This document shows, piece by piece, positions 1-7,988 of a stretch of DNA of 64,000 bases. This DNA comes from Staphylococcus carnosus (GTDB lineage Bacteria; Bacillota; Bacilli; Staphylococcales; Staphylococcaceae): positions 124,001 to 188,000 of the forward strand of contig NZ_UHCT01000001.1 of NCBI RefSeq assembly GCF_900458435.1. The letters are read 5' to 3'. A program made the position numbers and the translations under genes. Numbering within the stretch: position 1 is the stretch's first letter; each line of letters begins with the position of its first letter. The notes beneath the pieces are model-generated. The model was not told where the DNA came from. It worked only from the letters and a program-made list of their open reading frames with translations, and did not search any database.

Positions 1-125
1 AAATACTTTAAATATAATAGTTCCATATCAATTCTCCTATAAGTTGTAGTTTATAGTTCTATCAATTTTATATATTATTATATATAAGTTAGGGGCGTTA
101 TAATAGCATTAAGAGGTGAAGGAAA

Positions 126-1154
126 ATGAATATAGCAATTTATGGGGCAGGTTCATTAGGAACAATTATGGGAGCATTCCTTTCTGAATCTGATGCTAAT
201 GTAGATTTAATAGATGTAAACCAAGCACATGTGGATAAATTAAATGAAGAAGGCGCTCATGTTGTAGGGGCAACAGATTATCGTCACGCGGTACATGCTA
301 TTACACCTGATGAAGTCAATAAGCGATACGATATAATCTTGCTTTTAACAAAACAAGTGTTTAATCAACAAGTCATTCCGAAAGTCAGAGATATTTTGAA
401 ATTTAATGGTACAGTTGTATCATTACAAAATGGTATTCCTGAAGAGTTGATTCAAGAAGTATTGCCACCAGCTAATATTGTAGCGGGATCTGTAGAGTTC
501 GGAGCAACTTTCGAAGGTCCTGGTATTTCACGTTTAACAACTGAATTCGATACATTTAAAAACAACGCAATTCAAATCGGGGAATTAGATGGAGCAGTTA
601 CAGAACGCACAAAAGCAATCCAAAAAGCATTAGAACCTATCGGCGGTATTTCTGTATCAGATAATTTACCTGGTACAAAATGGGCTAAATTAATTATTAA
701 TAGCGCATTAAGCGGTATGTCTGCTGCAACAAACAGCACATATGGAGACGTTATGGATGATCCGATTGGTGCTAAAGCTGCAGTATATGCAATGAATGAA
801 GTAGTAAAAGTAGGTAAAAGTAATGGCATAGAATTTGAAAAACTAAGTGTATTAAATCCAGAAGCATTTGCAGAAATTACAGACGAAAAAGCGCAAATTG
901 AAATCATGAAAGAATCATTAAAAGCTTCAAGATCAATCGAAGCAAGTATGCTGCAAGATTTAAGAAAAGGAAGAGCCACAGAAATTAATTACATTAATGG
1001 AGCTGTCACTAAAATAGGTAAAGCAAATGGTATTTTAACTCCGGTAAATGATTTAATTGTAGACATTGTATCTAAAGCTCAAGATAACAAAAAAGTACCT
1101 GACTTTGATGAAAGTATGGGACAATTTAAAAAGTTATTTGATACAAACAAATAG
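126..1154 (+). CDS. Ketopantoate reductase-family (PanE/ApbA) oxidoreductase
   Basis: Predicted cytoplasmic NADP-dependent 2-oxo-acid reductase of 342 aa, a normal length for the family. The N-terminus is a Rossmann fold opening with IAIYGAGSLGTIMGAFL. The middle keeps the family pattern VVSLQNGIPEE, and the segment GTKWAKLIINSALSGMSA (about residues 180-200) holds the catalytic-lysine region followed by the all-helical C-terminal domain. The start has a good ribosome site (AAGAGGTGAAGG just upstream). An acetoacetate-decarboxylase-like gene follows after 14 bases, so the two are probably cotranscribed. That pairing does not fit plain pantothenate synthesis, and the true substrate is probably another 2-oxo acid or beta-keto compound. 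Family is secure; substrate is unknown. Confidence 0.85.
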   Translation: MNIAIYGAGSLGTIMGAFLSESDANVDLIDVNQAHVDKLNEEGAHVVGATDYRHAVHAITPDEVNKRYDIILLLTKQVFNQQVIPKVRDILKFNGTVVSLQNGIPEELIQEVLPPANIVAGSVEFGATFEGPGISRLTTEFDTFKNNAIQIGELDGAVTERTKAIQKALEPIGGISVSDNLPGTKWAKLIINSALSGMSAATNSTYGDVMDDPIGAKAAVYAMNEVVKVGKSNGIEFEKLSVLNPEAFAEITDEKAQIEIMKESLKASRSIEASMLQDLRKGRATEINYINGAVTKIGKANGILTPVNDLIVDIVSKAQDNKKVPDFDESMGQFKKLFDTNK

Positions 1155-1168
1155 TTAAGGAGTGAAGC

Positions 1169-1906
1169 ATGATGGATAAAGAACAAGTTAAAAATATATC
1201 AGCAACACCGATTAACGCACCTGTCTTTCCGATGACAGAAATTAAGTTCAGAAATAGAGAATATCTCAATATTATTTATGAAACAGATAAAGCTGCTTTA
1301 GAAGAAATAGTACCTGAACCATTAAAAGTTACAAGCAACCGTATTAAATTTGAAGTTATCAATATGCCGGATAGTACTGGATTAGGGAGCTATAAAGAAG
1401 CAGGACATGTAATACCTGTTGAATATAACGGTGAAAAAGGTGAATTTTATCTGTCTATGTATGTTAGTAATCAAGCAGCAATTGCAAGCGGCAGAGAGAT
1501 TGCAGCTTTTCCTAAAAAAGCTGGAAATCCTGATTTATTTGTAGACAATGATACACTTGTTGGAACACTTGATTATAACTCTTTACGTGTTGCGCAAGCC
1601 ACAATGGCTTATAAATATTATAAAATGACAGATGAAGAAGCCCTAGCAGATGTTACTGCCCCTCAATTCATGTTAAAGTCTGTCAGAGACTATGATGGCA
1701 GTTTATTACGCTGTGAATTAACAAGAAGCCAAATTACGGATATAAAATTGAAAGAAGCTTATAGAGGACTAGCACGTTTGCAATTATTTGAACATGTAAT
1801 GGCACCGCTAGCAGATTTCCCTGTAAGAAAAATTGTAGATGCACATCATATTATTGCTGATTTAACATTAGGACAACCAAGCCCCGTTTACGATTACTTG
1901 AAATAA
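1169..1906 (+). CDS. Acetoacetate decarboxylase-family protein
   Basis: A 245-aa protein matching the acetoacetate decarboxylase (ADC) family in length and motifs. The segment EIAAFPKKAGNP corresponds to the active-site region of ADC, where adjacent lysines form the Schiff base with a beta-keto acid. It lies 14 bases after the PanE-like gene, preceded by AAGGAG, and two ATGs in a row (1169, 1172) could both serve as start. A Rho-independent terminator follows, so this is the last gene of a two-gene operon. It may decarboxylate acetoacetate or act as an ADC-like aldolase/dehydratase. Many family members do not decarboxylate acetoacetate, so the reaction is inferred only at family level. Confidence 0.85.
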   Translation: MMDKEQVKNISATPINAPVFPMTEIKFRNREYLNIIYETDKAALEEIVPEPLKVTSNRIKFEVINMPDSTGLGSYKEAGHVIPVEYNGEKGEFYLSMYVSNQAAIASGREIAAFPKKAGNPDLFVDNDTLVGTLDYNSLRVAQATMAYKYYKMTDEEALADVTAPQFMLKSVRDYDGSLLRCELTRSQITDIKLKEAYRGLARLQLFEHVMAPLADFPVRKIVDAHHIIADLTLGQPSPVYDYLK

Positions 1907-1927
1907 AATATAAAGCAGTTTAAACAG

Positions 1928-1961
1928 AGAACCTGTACTAAAAAGTATAGGTTCTTTTTTT
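1928..1961 (+). terminator. Rho-independent terminator of the PanE/ADC operon
   Basis: AGAACCTGTACT (1928-1939) pairs with AGTATAGGTTCT (1944-1955), with one G-U pair. A loop of four A residues separates the arms and a run of T follows. Confidence 0.9.
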
Positions 1962-2022
1962 ACAGTAAAAACAGAAGTAAATTCATTTATATATCTGCAC
2001 ACAAATGCATTTCTTCACAAAT

Positions 2023-2051
2023 TTGACAATCGCTAAAGTGAAATAGATAAT
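2023..2051 (+). promoter_or_regulatory. Sigma-A promoter of the sensor kinase gene
   Basis: A consensus -35 box TTGACA (2023-2028) lies 17 bases before GATAAT (2046-2051). A nearby TATAAT (2056-2061) is 27 bases from the -35 box and so too far. Transcription would start near 2058, leaving a leader of about 150 bases before the first in-frame ATG of the kinase at 2205. Confidence 0.6.
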
Positions 2052-2204
2052 AGTATATAATTATGAATAATCATAATATTCTAATCTTTGCACTTTTGGG
2101 AATGATGCGATATAGAAAATGTTCGAGAAATATGTAAACAACACACAAATTTAACAGAAGATGAAATTAAAGAAATTGAAGAATTATCGAAACACTTACC
2201 GACT

Positions 2205-3530
2205 ATGGCAAATCTTAATGAAGCCAGTGTTTTTATTGATTGTCCTACTGAAAATAACGATCATATCATTGTAGTAGCAGAAGCCATGCCAGATCAAAAT
2301 GACGTTTTATATCATAATTCAGTCATTAAACAGAATGCTTATGAAAGATTTGAACCAGCTGTGTTCGAAGTTTTTAAAACTAAGAAAAGTGTATATCATC
2401 ATAGAGGAATGTCACAAGAGGGTAAAGTGATTGAACAAAATGTCACTCCTATTATTCATAATAATCGAGTGATTGCTGCATTGATTATGGAAAAAGATAT
2501 CAGCAACCAATTGCTTGAGGAAAATAAAATGAAAGCATTGACTGAAGCAACCTATACGTTGAGTCAAATCGTATCACATCCGAGTGAGAAACAGCTATTT
2601 TTCTCAGATATGATTGATGAAAGTTTGTTTGATATCGATCAAGACTTGATTATCCGTTATTTTAATCTAACAGCAGAAAAACTAGTAAAAGATATTGTTG
2701 GTATTGATTGCAAAATGGGACTTTCTTTCGTCGAGTTGTTTCCTAACATAGAAGAAATGTTAACAGATGGGCAAGTGATTACAATTAAAGAACGAAAGCT
2801 GCAAGGTCATTACTTTCAAGTAAAGTGTATTCGATTATTTGATGATTTAGGGAATGTATCAGGACACATCATCATGTTACATGACATTACTGACTTAAAG
2901 GAAAAGGAGAAAGAACTTGTTTCTAAATCTGTTGCACTTCGTGAAGTACATCACCGTGTGAAAAACAATCTACAAACAGTTGCGAGCTTATTAAGGTTAC
3001 AAATGCGTCGTGGCATACCTGATGAAAGCAAGCATTATTTTGAAGAGAGTTTAAATAGAATCCTTAGTATTGCCTCTGTATATGAAGTGATATTAGATGG
3101 GGCGTATGCTGATCAAGTTGATATTGGCAAATTGATTGTTAAAATCGGGAATATGCTTGTAAGTACAGGGAACGCGCAACATTTACATATTCATTATGAC
3201 ATCCAAGAAACATTTTATCTGTCATCTAATATTGCAGTCTCAGTCGCTTTGATTGCTAATGAATTGATTACAAATTGTGTCACTCATGCTTTTAATGAAC
3301 AAGAAGAAGGTCATATTGATGTTGTTTTTGAAAAAAATAACAAAACTGGGAAAATACTATTAATGGTGCAAGATGATGGGAAGGAAGAACAAGGAGATTA
3401 TAAGCAATCGTTTGGACTAAATATCATAAATACAATTACTGAGAATGATTTAGAAGGAAAATTTACAATTGGTCGCAATCATCTCGGCACTTTGGGAAAG
3501 GTGGTATTTGATGAGTGGGGGAGTCACTAA
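2205..3530 (+). CDS. EutW/PdtaS-like sensor histidine kinase (5' end uncertain)
   Basis: Cytosolic histidine kinase of at least 441 aa. It has no membrane segment and resembles EutW/PdtaS. In order it has an H_kinase_N-type sensor domain (about 1-105), a PAS domain (about 145-235), a HisKA_2 dimerisation box with LREVHHRVKNNLQTVASLL (phospho-acceptor H in VHHRVKNN), and a HATPase_c domain (N box ANELITNCV, G box QDDG). It overlaps the ANTAR response regulator by 20 bases, so the two form one two-component pair. In known cases ethanolamine triggers EutW autophosphorylation and transfer to EutV. The ATG at 2205 has no ribosome site. The same frame stays open and protein-like (REICKQHTNLTEDEIKEIEE) back to 2106 without an ATG, GTG or TTG. 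The real start was therefore probably upstream, and a TA slip or an unusual start codon may be involved. Confidence 0.85.
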   Translation: MANLNEASVFIDCPTENNDHIIVVAEAMPDQNDVLYHNSVIKQNAYERFEPAVFEVFKTKKSVYHHRGMSQEGKVIEQNVTPIIHNNRVIAALIMEKDISNQLLEENKMKALTEATYTLSQIVSHPSEKQLFFSDMIDESLFDIDQDLIIRYFNLTAEKLVKDIVGIDCKMGLSFVELFPNIEEMLTDGQVITIKERKLQGHYFQVKCIRLFDDLGNVSGHIIMLHDITDLKEKEKELVSKSVALREVHHRVKNNLQTVASLLRLQMRRGIPDESKHYFEESLNRILSIASVYEVILDGAYADQVDIGKLIVKIGNMLVSTGNAQHLHIHYDIQETFYLSSNIAVSVALIANELITNCVTHAFNEQEEGHIDVVFEKNNKTGKILLMVQDDGKEEQGDYKQSFGLNIINTITENDLEGKFTIGRNHLGTLGKVVFDEWGSH

Positions 3531-4101
3531 ATTTAAGAAAATTATTGTTGCTGAAGATGATTCAATTGTCCGTTTAGATATCGTTGAAATGTTGAAAGAT
3601 GCAGGTTATGATGTTGCCTCTGCTGTGGGAAATGGAGAAAAAGCAATTGAATTGAATGAAACAGAAAAACCAGATTTAATTATTATGGATATTAAGATGC
3701 CAAAACTAAATGGTTTAAAGGCAAGTAAGATTATCAGTCAGCGTCATAATGTACCTATCTTAATCGTATCAGCATTCAACCAAAGCGAATATATTGAACA
3801 AGCTAAAGATGCTAATATTGTAGGATATATCATCAAACCGATTTCAGAATCTCAGTTATTGACTGCAGTTGAAATTGCTCTAGCACAATCTGTGAAGATG
3901 TCAGCACTTAGACAAGAGTCGAATGCGGCAAAAGAGGAAGTTGAAAATCGTAAACTCATAGAAAAAGCAAAAGGATTGTTGATGACTAAAATGGAATTAG
4001 ATGAAGAAGCGGCTTATCAGAAGTTACGCAAATTGAGTATGAACCATCATATTTCAATGGAGAAAGTAGCCGCAAAAGTCATTAAGCAGTTGACTAAATG
4101 A
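3511..4101 (+). CDS. EutV-like response regulator with ANTAR RNA-binding domain
   Basis: 196-aa response regulator that acts on RNA rather than DNA. The receiver domain (about 1-120) has the acidic pocket AEDD, the phosphoacceptor Asp in LIIMDIKMPKLNG, and the conserved Lys in IIKPISES. After a coiled linker comes an ANTAR domain (about 135-190: RKLIEKAKGLLMTKMELDEE...AYQKLRKLSM), the fold of EutV, NasR and AmiR. ANTAR dimers bind paired hexaloop hairpins in leader RNAs and block a terminator. I place the start at 3511, preceded by AAAGGTGG, within the 3' end of the kinase gene. Two candidate targets lie in this window: the eutH leader just downstream and the leader of the aldehyde dehydrogenase operon. 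Confidence 0.92.
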   Translation: MSGGVTKFKKIIVAEDDSIVRLDIVEMLKDAGYDVASAVGNGEKAIELNETEKPDLIIMDIKMPKLNGLKASKIISQRHNVPILIVSAFNQSEYIEQAKDANIVGYIIKPISESQLLTAVEIALAQSVKMSALRQESNAAKEEVENRKLIEKAKGLLMTKMELDEEAAYQKLRKLSMNHHISMEKVAAKVIKQLTK

Positions 4102-4266
4102 CATAAATTATAAAAGTGAATAGCATATAAAGCAAAGATGCTTACATTGACCGAGAGGTCTGTAGGCATCTTTTTGCATTTTAGGAGGTGGTTTAAAAAC
4201 AGTATATCCAAGAATTGAAACAATGTTATTGCTAATAAACTCAACGATTTAATGGGGGAATGCTTT
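4102..4266 (+). promoter_or_regulatory. eutH leader with ANTAR-type antiterminator/terminator switch
   Basis: Untranslated stretch between the ANTAR regulator and eutH. A hairpin AAGC-AAAGAT-GCTT (4130-4143) has a six-base loop with A at position 1 and G at position 4, the signature of ANTAR targets. Its 3' side overlaps the 5' arm of a strong intrinsic terminator (4137-4175), so the two structures exclude each other. Upstream is AAGTGAAT (4114-4121), which also precedes the equivalent hairpin in the leader at 9429-9543. A first hexaloop hairpin there (AAAGTG at 4113-4118) would have only a weak A-U stem with a mismatch, so the dual-hairpin form is not proven. AGCAT (4122-4126) can also pair with ATGCT (4138-4142) as an alternative antiterminator. 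Confidence 0.75.
4137..4175 (+). terminator. Regulated intrinsic terminator in the eutH leader
   Basis: GATGCTTACA (4137-4146) pairs with TGTAGGCATC (4161-4170), and inside it GACC-GAGA-GGTC (4149-4160) forms the tip. TTTTT follows. It sits before eutH, not after a gene end, and overlaps the ANTAR hexaloop hairpin. Confidence 0.85.
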
Positions 4267-5550
4267 ATGGAACATATTGGTACAGTAATCATATATATCA
4301 TCATGATTTGTGCAGTATTGGGCGCTTTTGGAGCAATCAGGAATCCTGAAGTTGGAATCGGTAAAGAATTTATGGAAGGGATATTTACAATTGGTCCTAT
4401 CTTTGCCAATTCAGCAGGAATTATGGCATCTATTCCGTTTATTTCACGTTTTATTGAGCAAGTATTCGGGCCGTTATTTCATAAAATAGGCGCTGACCCA
4501 GCCATTGCTGCAACTTCAATATTAGCCACAGATATGGGTGGATACCAATTAGCAAATGTCTTAAAAGAAAGTTATGAAGGATGGATTATGGCAATGATTG
4601 TAGGATTTATGGCAGGCGCTACAATTGTATTCTCTATTCCTTTAGGGTTGCCGATGTTAGAAAAAAGGGATCATAAATATATGGCATTAGGGATATTGTC
4701 TGGATTATTAGCAATTCCTTTTGGTGTATTTATTTCTACATTTATTATGATTATGAGTCATGTAAAAATAAGAACAACTATAGAAACAGTGGGCGCAGCC
4801 ACACATGTATTTTCAATTAGTTTTTCTACAGTGTTATTGAATTTATTGCCTTTACTCATTTTTGTTGTCGTCACAGCAGCAGGTTTATATTTCTTCTCAG
4901 ATATTATGATTAAAGGATTTATCATTTTCGGTAAAATTTTAGATGTTTGTATCAAACTCGTCTTTGTATTCTCAGTAGTACAGATTTTCACTGGATTTTT
5001 CACAAATGTATTTGGTGTATGGGGATTTGATCCCATCATGGCAGATGATAAAGACAAATTCAGAGCTTTGGAAAATGCTGGGAATATCGCAATTATGCTT
5101 TCCGGAGCATTTCCGATGGTTTACTTAATTAGAAAATACTTTTCAAATGCTTTAACACGATTTGGACAAAAAGTAGGACTGAGTGAAGTGGGAAGTGCAG
5201 GGATTATTGCTACAATGGCTAATATTTTAGCAATGTTTAAATTGGTTAAAGATATGCCGCCTAAAGATAAAGTTATAAATATTTCATTTGGTGTATGTTC
5301 AGCTTTCTTGCTTGGAGACCATCTCTCTTACACCGCTAATTTCCAACCCAATTTAATCCCGGCAGTCATGATTGGTAAATTCAGTGCTGGACTCATTGCT
5401 ATTGGGTTTGCTTATCTCTTATGTTTGCCTAAAGCAAGAAAATTGGAAGAAATTGATCGACGTGCAGGTATTATTAAACCCGATGAATATTTAGAAGAAG
5501 AAGCAATTGAACGCGGTGAAGCAGTTCCAGAAACAAAATCTAAAATATAA
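4267..5550 (+). CDS. eutH: Ethanolamine permease EutH
   Basis: Polytopic inner-membrane protein of 428 aa with about 10-11 hydrophobic segments, matching the EutH family that brings ethanolamine into the cell. Family-typical stretches are FGAIRNPEVGIGKEFMEG near the N-terminus, ATDMGGYQLA around residue 85, and FLLGDHLSYTANFQP around 360. I choose ATG 4267 because GGGGGA lies 7 bases before it; the in-frame ATG at 4252 would place that ribosome site inside the gene. It follows the ANTAR regulator and a leader switch, the order seen in enterococcal and listerial eut loci, but eutABC and shell genes are missing here. Expression is probably induced by antitermination. Confidence 0.92.
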   Translation: MEHIGTVIIYIIMICAVLGAFGAIRNPEVGIGKEFMEGIFTIGPIFANSAGIMASIPFISRFIEQVFGPLFHKIGADPAIAATSILATDMGGYQLANVLKESYEGWIMAMIVGFMAGATIVFSIPLGLPMLEKRDHKYMALGILSGLLAIPFGVFISTFIMIMSHVKIRTTIETVGAATHVFSISFSTVLLNLLPLLIFVVVTAAGLYFFSDIMIKGFIIFGKILDVCIKLVFVFSVVQIFTGFFTNVFGVWGFDPIMADDKDKFRALENAGNIAIMLSGAFPMVYLIRKYFSNALTRFGQKVGLSEVGSAGIIATMANILAMFKLVKDMPPKDKVINISFGVCSAFLLGDHLSYTANFQPNLIPAVMIGKFSAGLIAIGFAYLLCLPKARKLEEIDRRAGIIKPDEYLEEEAIERGEAVPETKSKI

Positions 5551-5562
5551 ATCCAATCTATC

Positions 5563-5608
5563 AAAACTGCCTAAGCATCATTTACTTAATTTTGTTTAGG
5601 CAGTTTTA
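5563..5608. terminator. Bidirectional terminator after eutH
   Basis: AAACTGCCTAA (5564-5574) pairs with TTAGGCAGTTT (5596-5606), with T/A-rich flanks on both sides. It ends the eutH transcript. Confidence 0.85.
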
Positions 5609-5632
5609 ATAGAGATAACAGGACTATAAAAC

Positions 5633-5678
5633 AAATTAAAACAGAGCTGAAGGGAGTTGATCAGCTCTGTTTTAATTT
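5633..5678. terminator. Terminator with 18-bp perfect stem, mainly for the convergent operon
   Basis: The arms 5633-5650 and 5661-5678 are exact inverted repeats (core ACAGAGCTGA / TCAGCTCTGT) around a 10-base loop, with A/T-rich ends. It lies downstream of the minus-strand short-chain dehydrogenase gene and would end that operon. Confidence 0.85.
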
Positions 5679-5729
5679 AGGTTTGCTTATTTTATTTAGG
5701 AAGGTTTTAGGAGTAATTTCAGGTTATTC

Positions 5730-6497
5730 TTAGAAATAATTAGCAGTTATACCGCCATCTACATTAATATTTGCACCATTTGTCCAATTTGATTCATCTG
5801 AAGCAAGATAGATGGCACAATTGACAATATCTTCAGGTTTGCCGAAACGTCCTGCAGGTTGGCGGCCTAGACGGACTGCTTTGGCTTCTTCATCAGATAC
5901 AAGCCATTCCATTAATAAAGGTGTTTCTATAGGACCTGGGCTGATAGCATTGGTTCTGATACCTTTAGGTCGGAATTGAATAGCTAATGATTTTGTTAAT
6001 GCGACTACTGCCCCTTTAGATGCAGTATAGGCATCCTGAGGAACCGAACAACCCATTTGAGCTACAAAAGAAGCAATATTAATAATAGATCCGGATTCTT
6101 GTTTTTCCATAACTGGAATAACATATTTTGTCATCAAGAAAATACCTTTAACATTGATATTCATCACTAAGTCCCAAACTGCTTGATCAGTATTGATAAC
6201 AGAGTTGTCAGCTTCTGGCATCACACCTGCATTATTGTATAACACATCAATACGACCATATTCTTCAACAACCTTGTCTACTGCGTTTTTTACAGCATCT
6301 TCATCAATAATATCGACTTCATAGAAAGAGGCTTCACCGCCATCTTGCTTGATTTGATCCACAACTTGTTTTCCTGCTTTTTGATCTCTTTCAAATACAG
6401 CAACTTTCGCACCTTCTTTAGAAAACATCTCTGCTGCGACTTTACCCATGCCGCCGCCAGCACCTGTTATAATGCATACTTTATCTTTTAATCTCAT
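5730..6497 (-). CDS. Short-chain dehydrogenase/reductase, last gene of the amine operon
   Basis: 255-aa classical SDR. The cofactor motif is TGAGGGMG near residue 14, followed by NNAG near 90, a catalytic Ser in NIASF and YTASKGAVVAL (YxxxK). The C-terminal part has ISPGPIETPL, as in NAD-dependent alcohol dehydrogenases of this class. The start is taken at 6497, where AAGGAGGC lies 7 bases upstream; a longer reading would begin at 6521. It is the third gene of the aldehyde dehydrogenase / ligase / SDR operon. If the ligase makes a gamma-glutamyl amino alcohol, this enzyme is the natural candidate to oxidise its hydroxyl group to the aldehyde. Family is certain; that substrate is inference. 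Confidence 0.85.
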   Translation of the reverse strand: MRLKDKVCIITGAGGGMGKVAAEMFSKEGAKVAVFERDQKAGKQVVDQIKQDGGEASFYEVDIIDEDAVKNAVDKVVEEYGRIDVLYNNAGVMPEADNSVINTDQAVWDLVMNINVKGIFLMTKYVIPVMEKQESGSIINIASFVAQMGCSVPQDAYTASKGAVVALTKSLAIQFRPKGIRTNAISPGPIETPLLMEWLVSDEEAKAVRLGRQPAGRFGKPEDIVNCAIYLASDESNWTNGANINVDGGITANYF

Positions 6498-6546
6498 ATG
6501 AATAGCCTCCTTAATAATCAATGTTGAAATTTATATAGCAATAAGA

Positions 6547-7968
6547 TTAACCTTGTTCAAAGTAACGCGCACGTTCCCAAGTTGTTACAAATGAATCGTA
6601 TTCATCTTGTTCTGTTTGCGCTGCATGTAAATAGTGTTTTGCTACTTCTTCGCCAAGAACTTCTTTTACAACGTCACTGTTTTTCCATTCTAAAATAGCT
6701 TGGTGAAGAGAAGATGGAATACGATCCACTTCGTTTTGTTCATACGCATTTCCTTTTAACTCATCAGTTAAAGTTTCTTTATGTTCAATACCATATAAAC
6801 CAGCACCGATTAAAGCGGCATAAGCAAGATATGGATTCATGTCTGCCCCGCAAATACGAGATTCAAAACGTAAAGCATTGCCATCACCTACAACACGATA
6901 ACCAGCAGAACGGTTATCTTTACTCCATGCTATACTCACTGGTGCCCAACTATTAGGAGCAAATCGTTTATAAGAATTGATATTCGGAGCAAACATCAAT
7001 GCAAAATCTTTTGTATATTTGATAACACCCGCTAAGAAATGCTGCATTGTTTCTGACATTGGATTTGATGCATCATCGCCTGCATAAAAAGCATTTTTGC
7101 CAGTTTTTGTATCCATCATACTTAGATGAATATGACCGCTTGAACCTGTCCATTCTTCAAAAGGTTTAGCCATAAAAGTGACAGATTTATCATTTTGAAT
7201 ACAGATTTCTTTCATCCCATGTTTGAACATCAAATGTTGATCTGCTGCATTGATTGCATCTGAATATTTTAAGTTGATTTCGTGTTGTCCTTTGTAAGCT
7301 TCGCCTTTAGAAGATTCAACGATAATGTCCATAAGGCTCATCTGGCGACGAATTTCTTGATAAAGCGGTTCGTTTTTTGAACCTTGCAATAAATTGTAGT
7401 CTTCGTTTAAATGACCTGCTGGTTCTAATTCATCATAGCCTTGTGTATTAATATCTTTGAAAGAATCATTAAATAAATAAAATTCTAATTCACTGGCCAT
7501 ATGAGGAGATAGACCATAAGCTTCAGCTTTTTTGATTTGGTGTTGTAAGATGTTGCGTGGTGCAACGCTAATCGGTTCACTGCCGTCTACAGTGTATACA
7601 TCTGCGAAAACCATAGCTGTACGTGACATCCAAGGAATTACTTTTAAGGTGTTCCAATCTGGTAGTGCTAAATAATCACCATATCCTTTGTCCCAATTCA
7701 TGAAGTCATAGCCATCATCCGTATCCATTTCGAAGTTTGTACCTAAGAGATAGTTACAAAAATGTGTGCCCTCTGAAATGTCATTTTCTAAAATGAAATC
7801 GCCTGTGATACGTTTCCCCATCAAGCGTCCTTGCATATCGCAAAAACCAAGTACTAAAGTATCAATTTCGCCTTTATCAATCATTTCCATCATTTCATCT
7901 TTTGTGATGTTTCCAGTTTTCTTTTTGTTACGACGATGTTTGTTAAAATCATTAATTTCTCTAAACAT
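6547..7968 (-). CDS. Glutamine synthetase-like gamma-glutamyl-amine ligase
   Basis: 473-aa type-I-like glutamine synthetase homologue. It retains the metal/ATP residues: SELEFYLF (Glu), GQHEINLKYSDA (Glu/His region), SSGHIHLSM (His), NSYKRF and the Arg-rich VVGDGNALRFESRICGAD. The N-terminal TLVLGFCDMQGRLMGKRI is typical of the subfamily that glutamylates amines (PuuA, IpuC, GlnA3/GlnA4) rather than ammonia. It lacks the Bacillus GlnA context (no glnR beside it). It lies 20 bases after an aldehyde dehydrogenase gene and before an SDR, and opposite eutH and an ANTAR system. I infer ATP-dependent gamma-glutamylation of ethanolamine or a similar amine, as shown for Streptomyces GlnA4. Ribosome site GGGGGCG precedes ATG 7968. 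Confidence 0.8.
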   Translation of the reverse strand: MFREINDFNKHRRNKKKTGNITKDEMMEMIDKGEIDTLVLGFCDMQGRLMGKRITGDFILENDISEGTHFCNYLLGTNFEMDTDDGYDFMNWDKGYGDYLALPDWNTLKVIPWMSRTAMVFADVYTVDGSEPISVAPRNILQHQIKKAEAYGLSPHMASELEFYLFNDSFKDINTQGYDELEPAGHLNEDYNLLQGSKNEPLYQEIRRQMSLMDIIVESSKGEAYKGQHEINLKYSDAINAADQHLMFKHGMKEICIQNDKSVTFMAKPFEEWTGSSGHIHLSMMDTKTGKNAFYAGDDASNPMSETMQHFLAGVIKYTKDFALMFAPNINSYKRFAPNSWAPVSIAWSKDNRSAGYRVVGDGNALRFESRICGADMNPYLAYAALIGAGLYGIEHKETLTDELKGNAYEQNEVDRIPSSLHQAILEWKNSDVVKEVLGEEVAKHYLHAAQTEQDEYDSFVTTWERARYFEQG

Positions 7969-7988
7969 TTGAAACGCCCCCTTAATAT

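Noticed and set aside
572..979. Long minus-strand frame inside the PanE-like gene
   Set aside because: It is a shadow of a strong gene, with no ribosome site and unlikely composition. The same applies to other frames inside catalase, capsule and ligase genes.
2056..2061. TATAAT as -10 box for the kinase promoter
   Set aside because: It is 27 bases from the TTGACA box. GATAAT at 2046-2051 has the right 17-base spacing.
4222..4251. Nine-codon ORF before eutH
   Set aside because: No ribosome site at a usable distance and no sign of coding.
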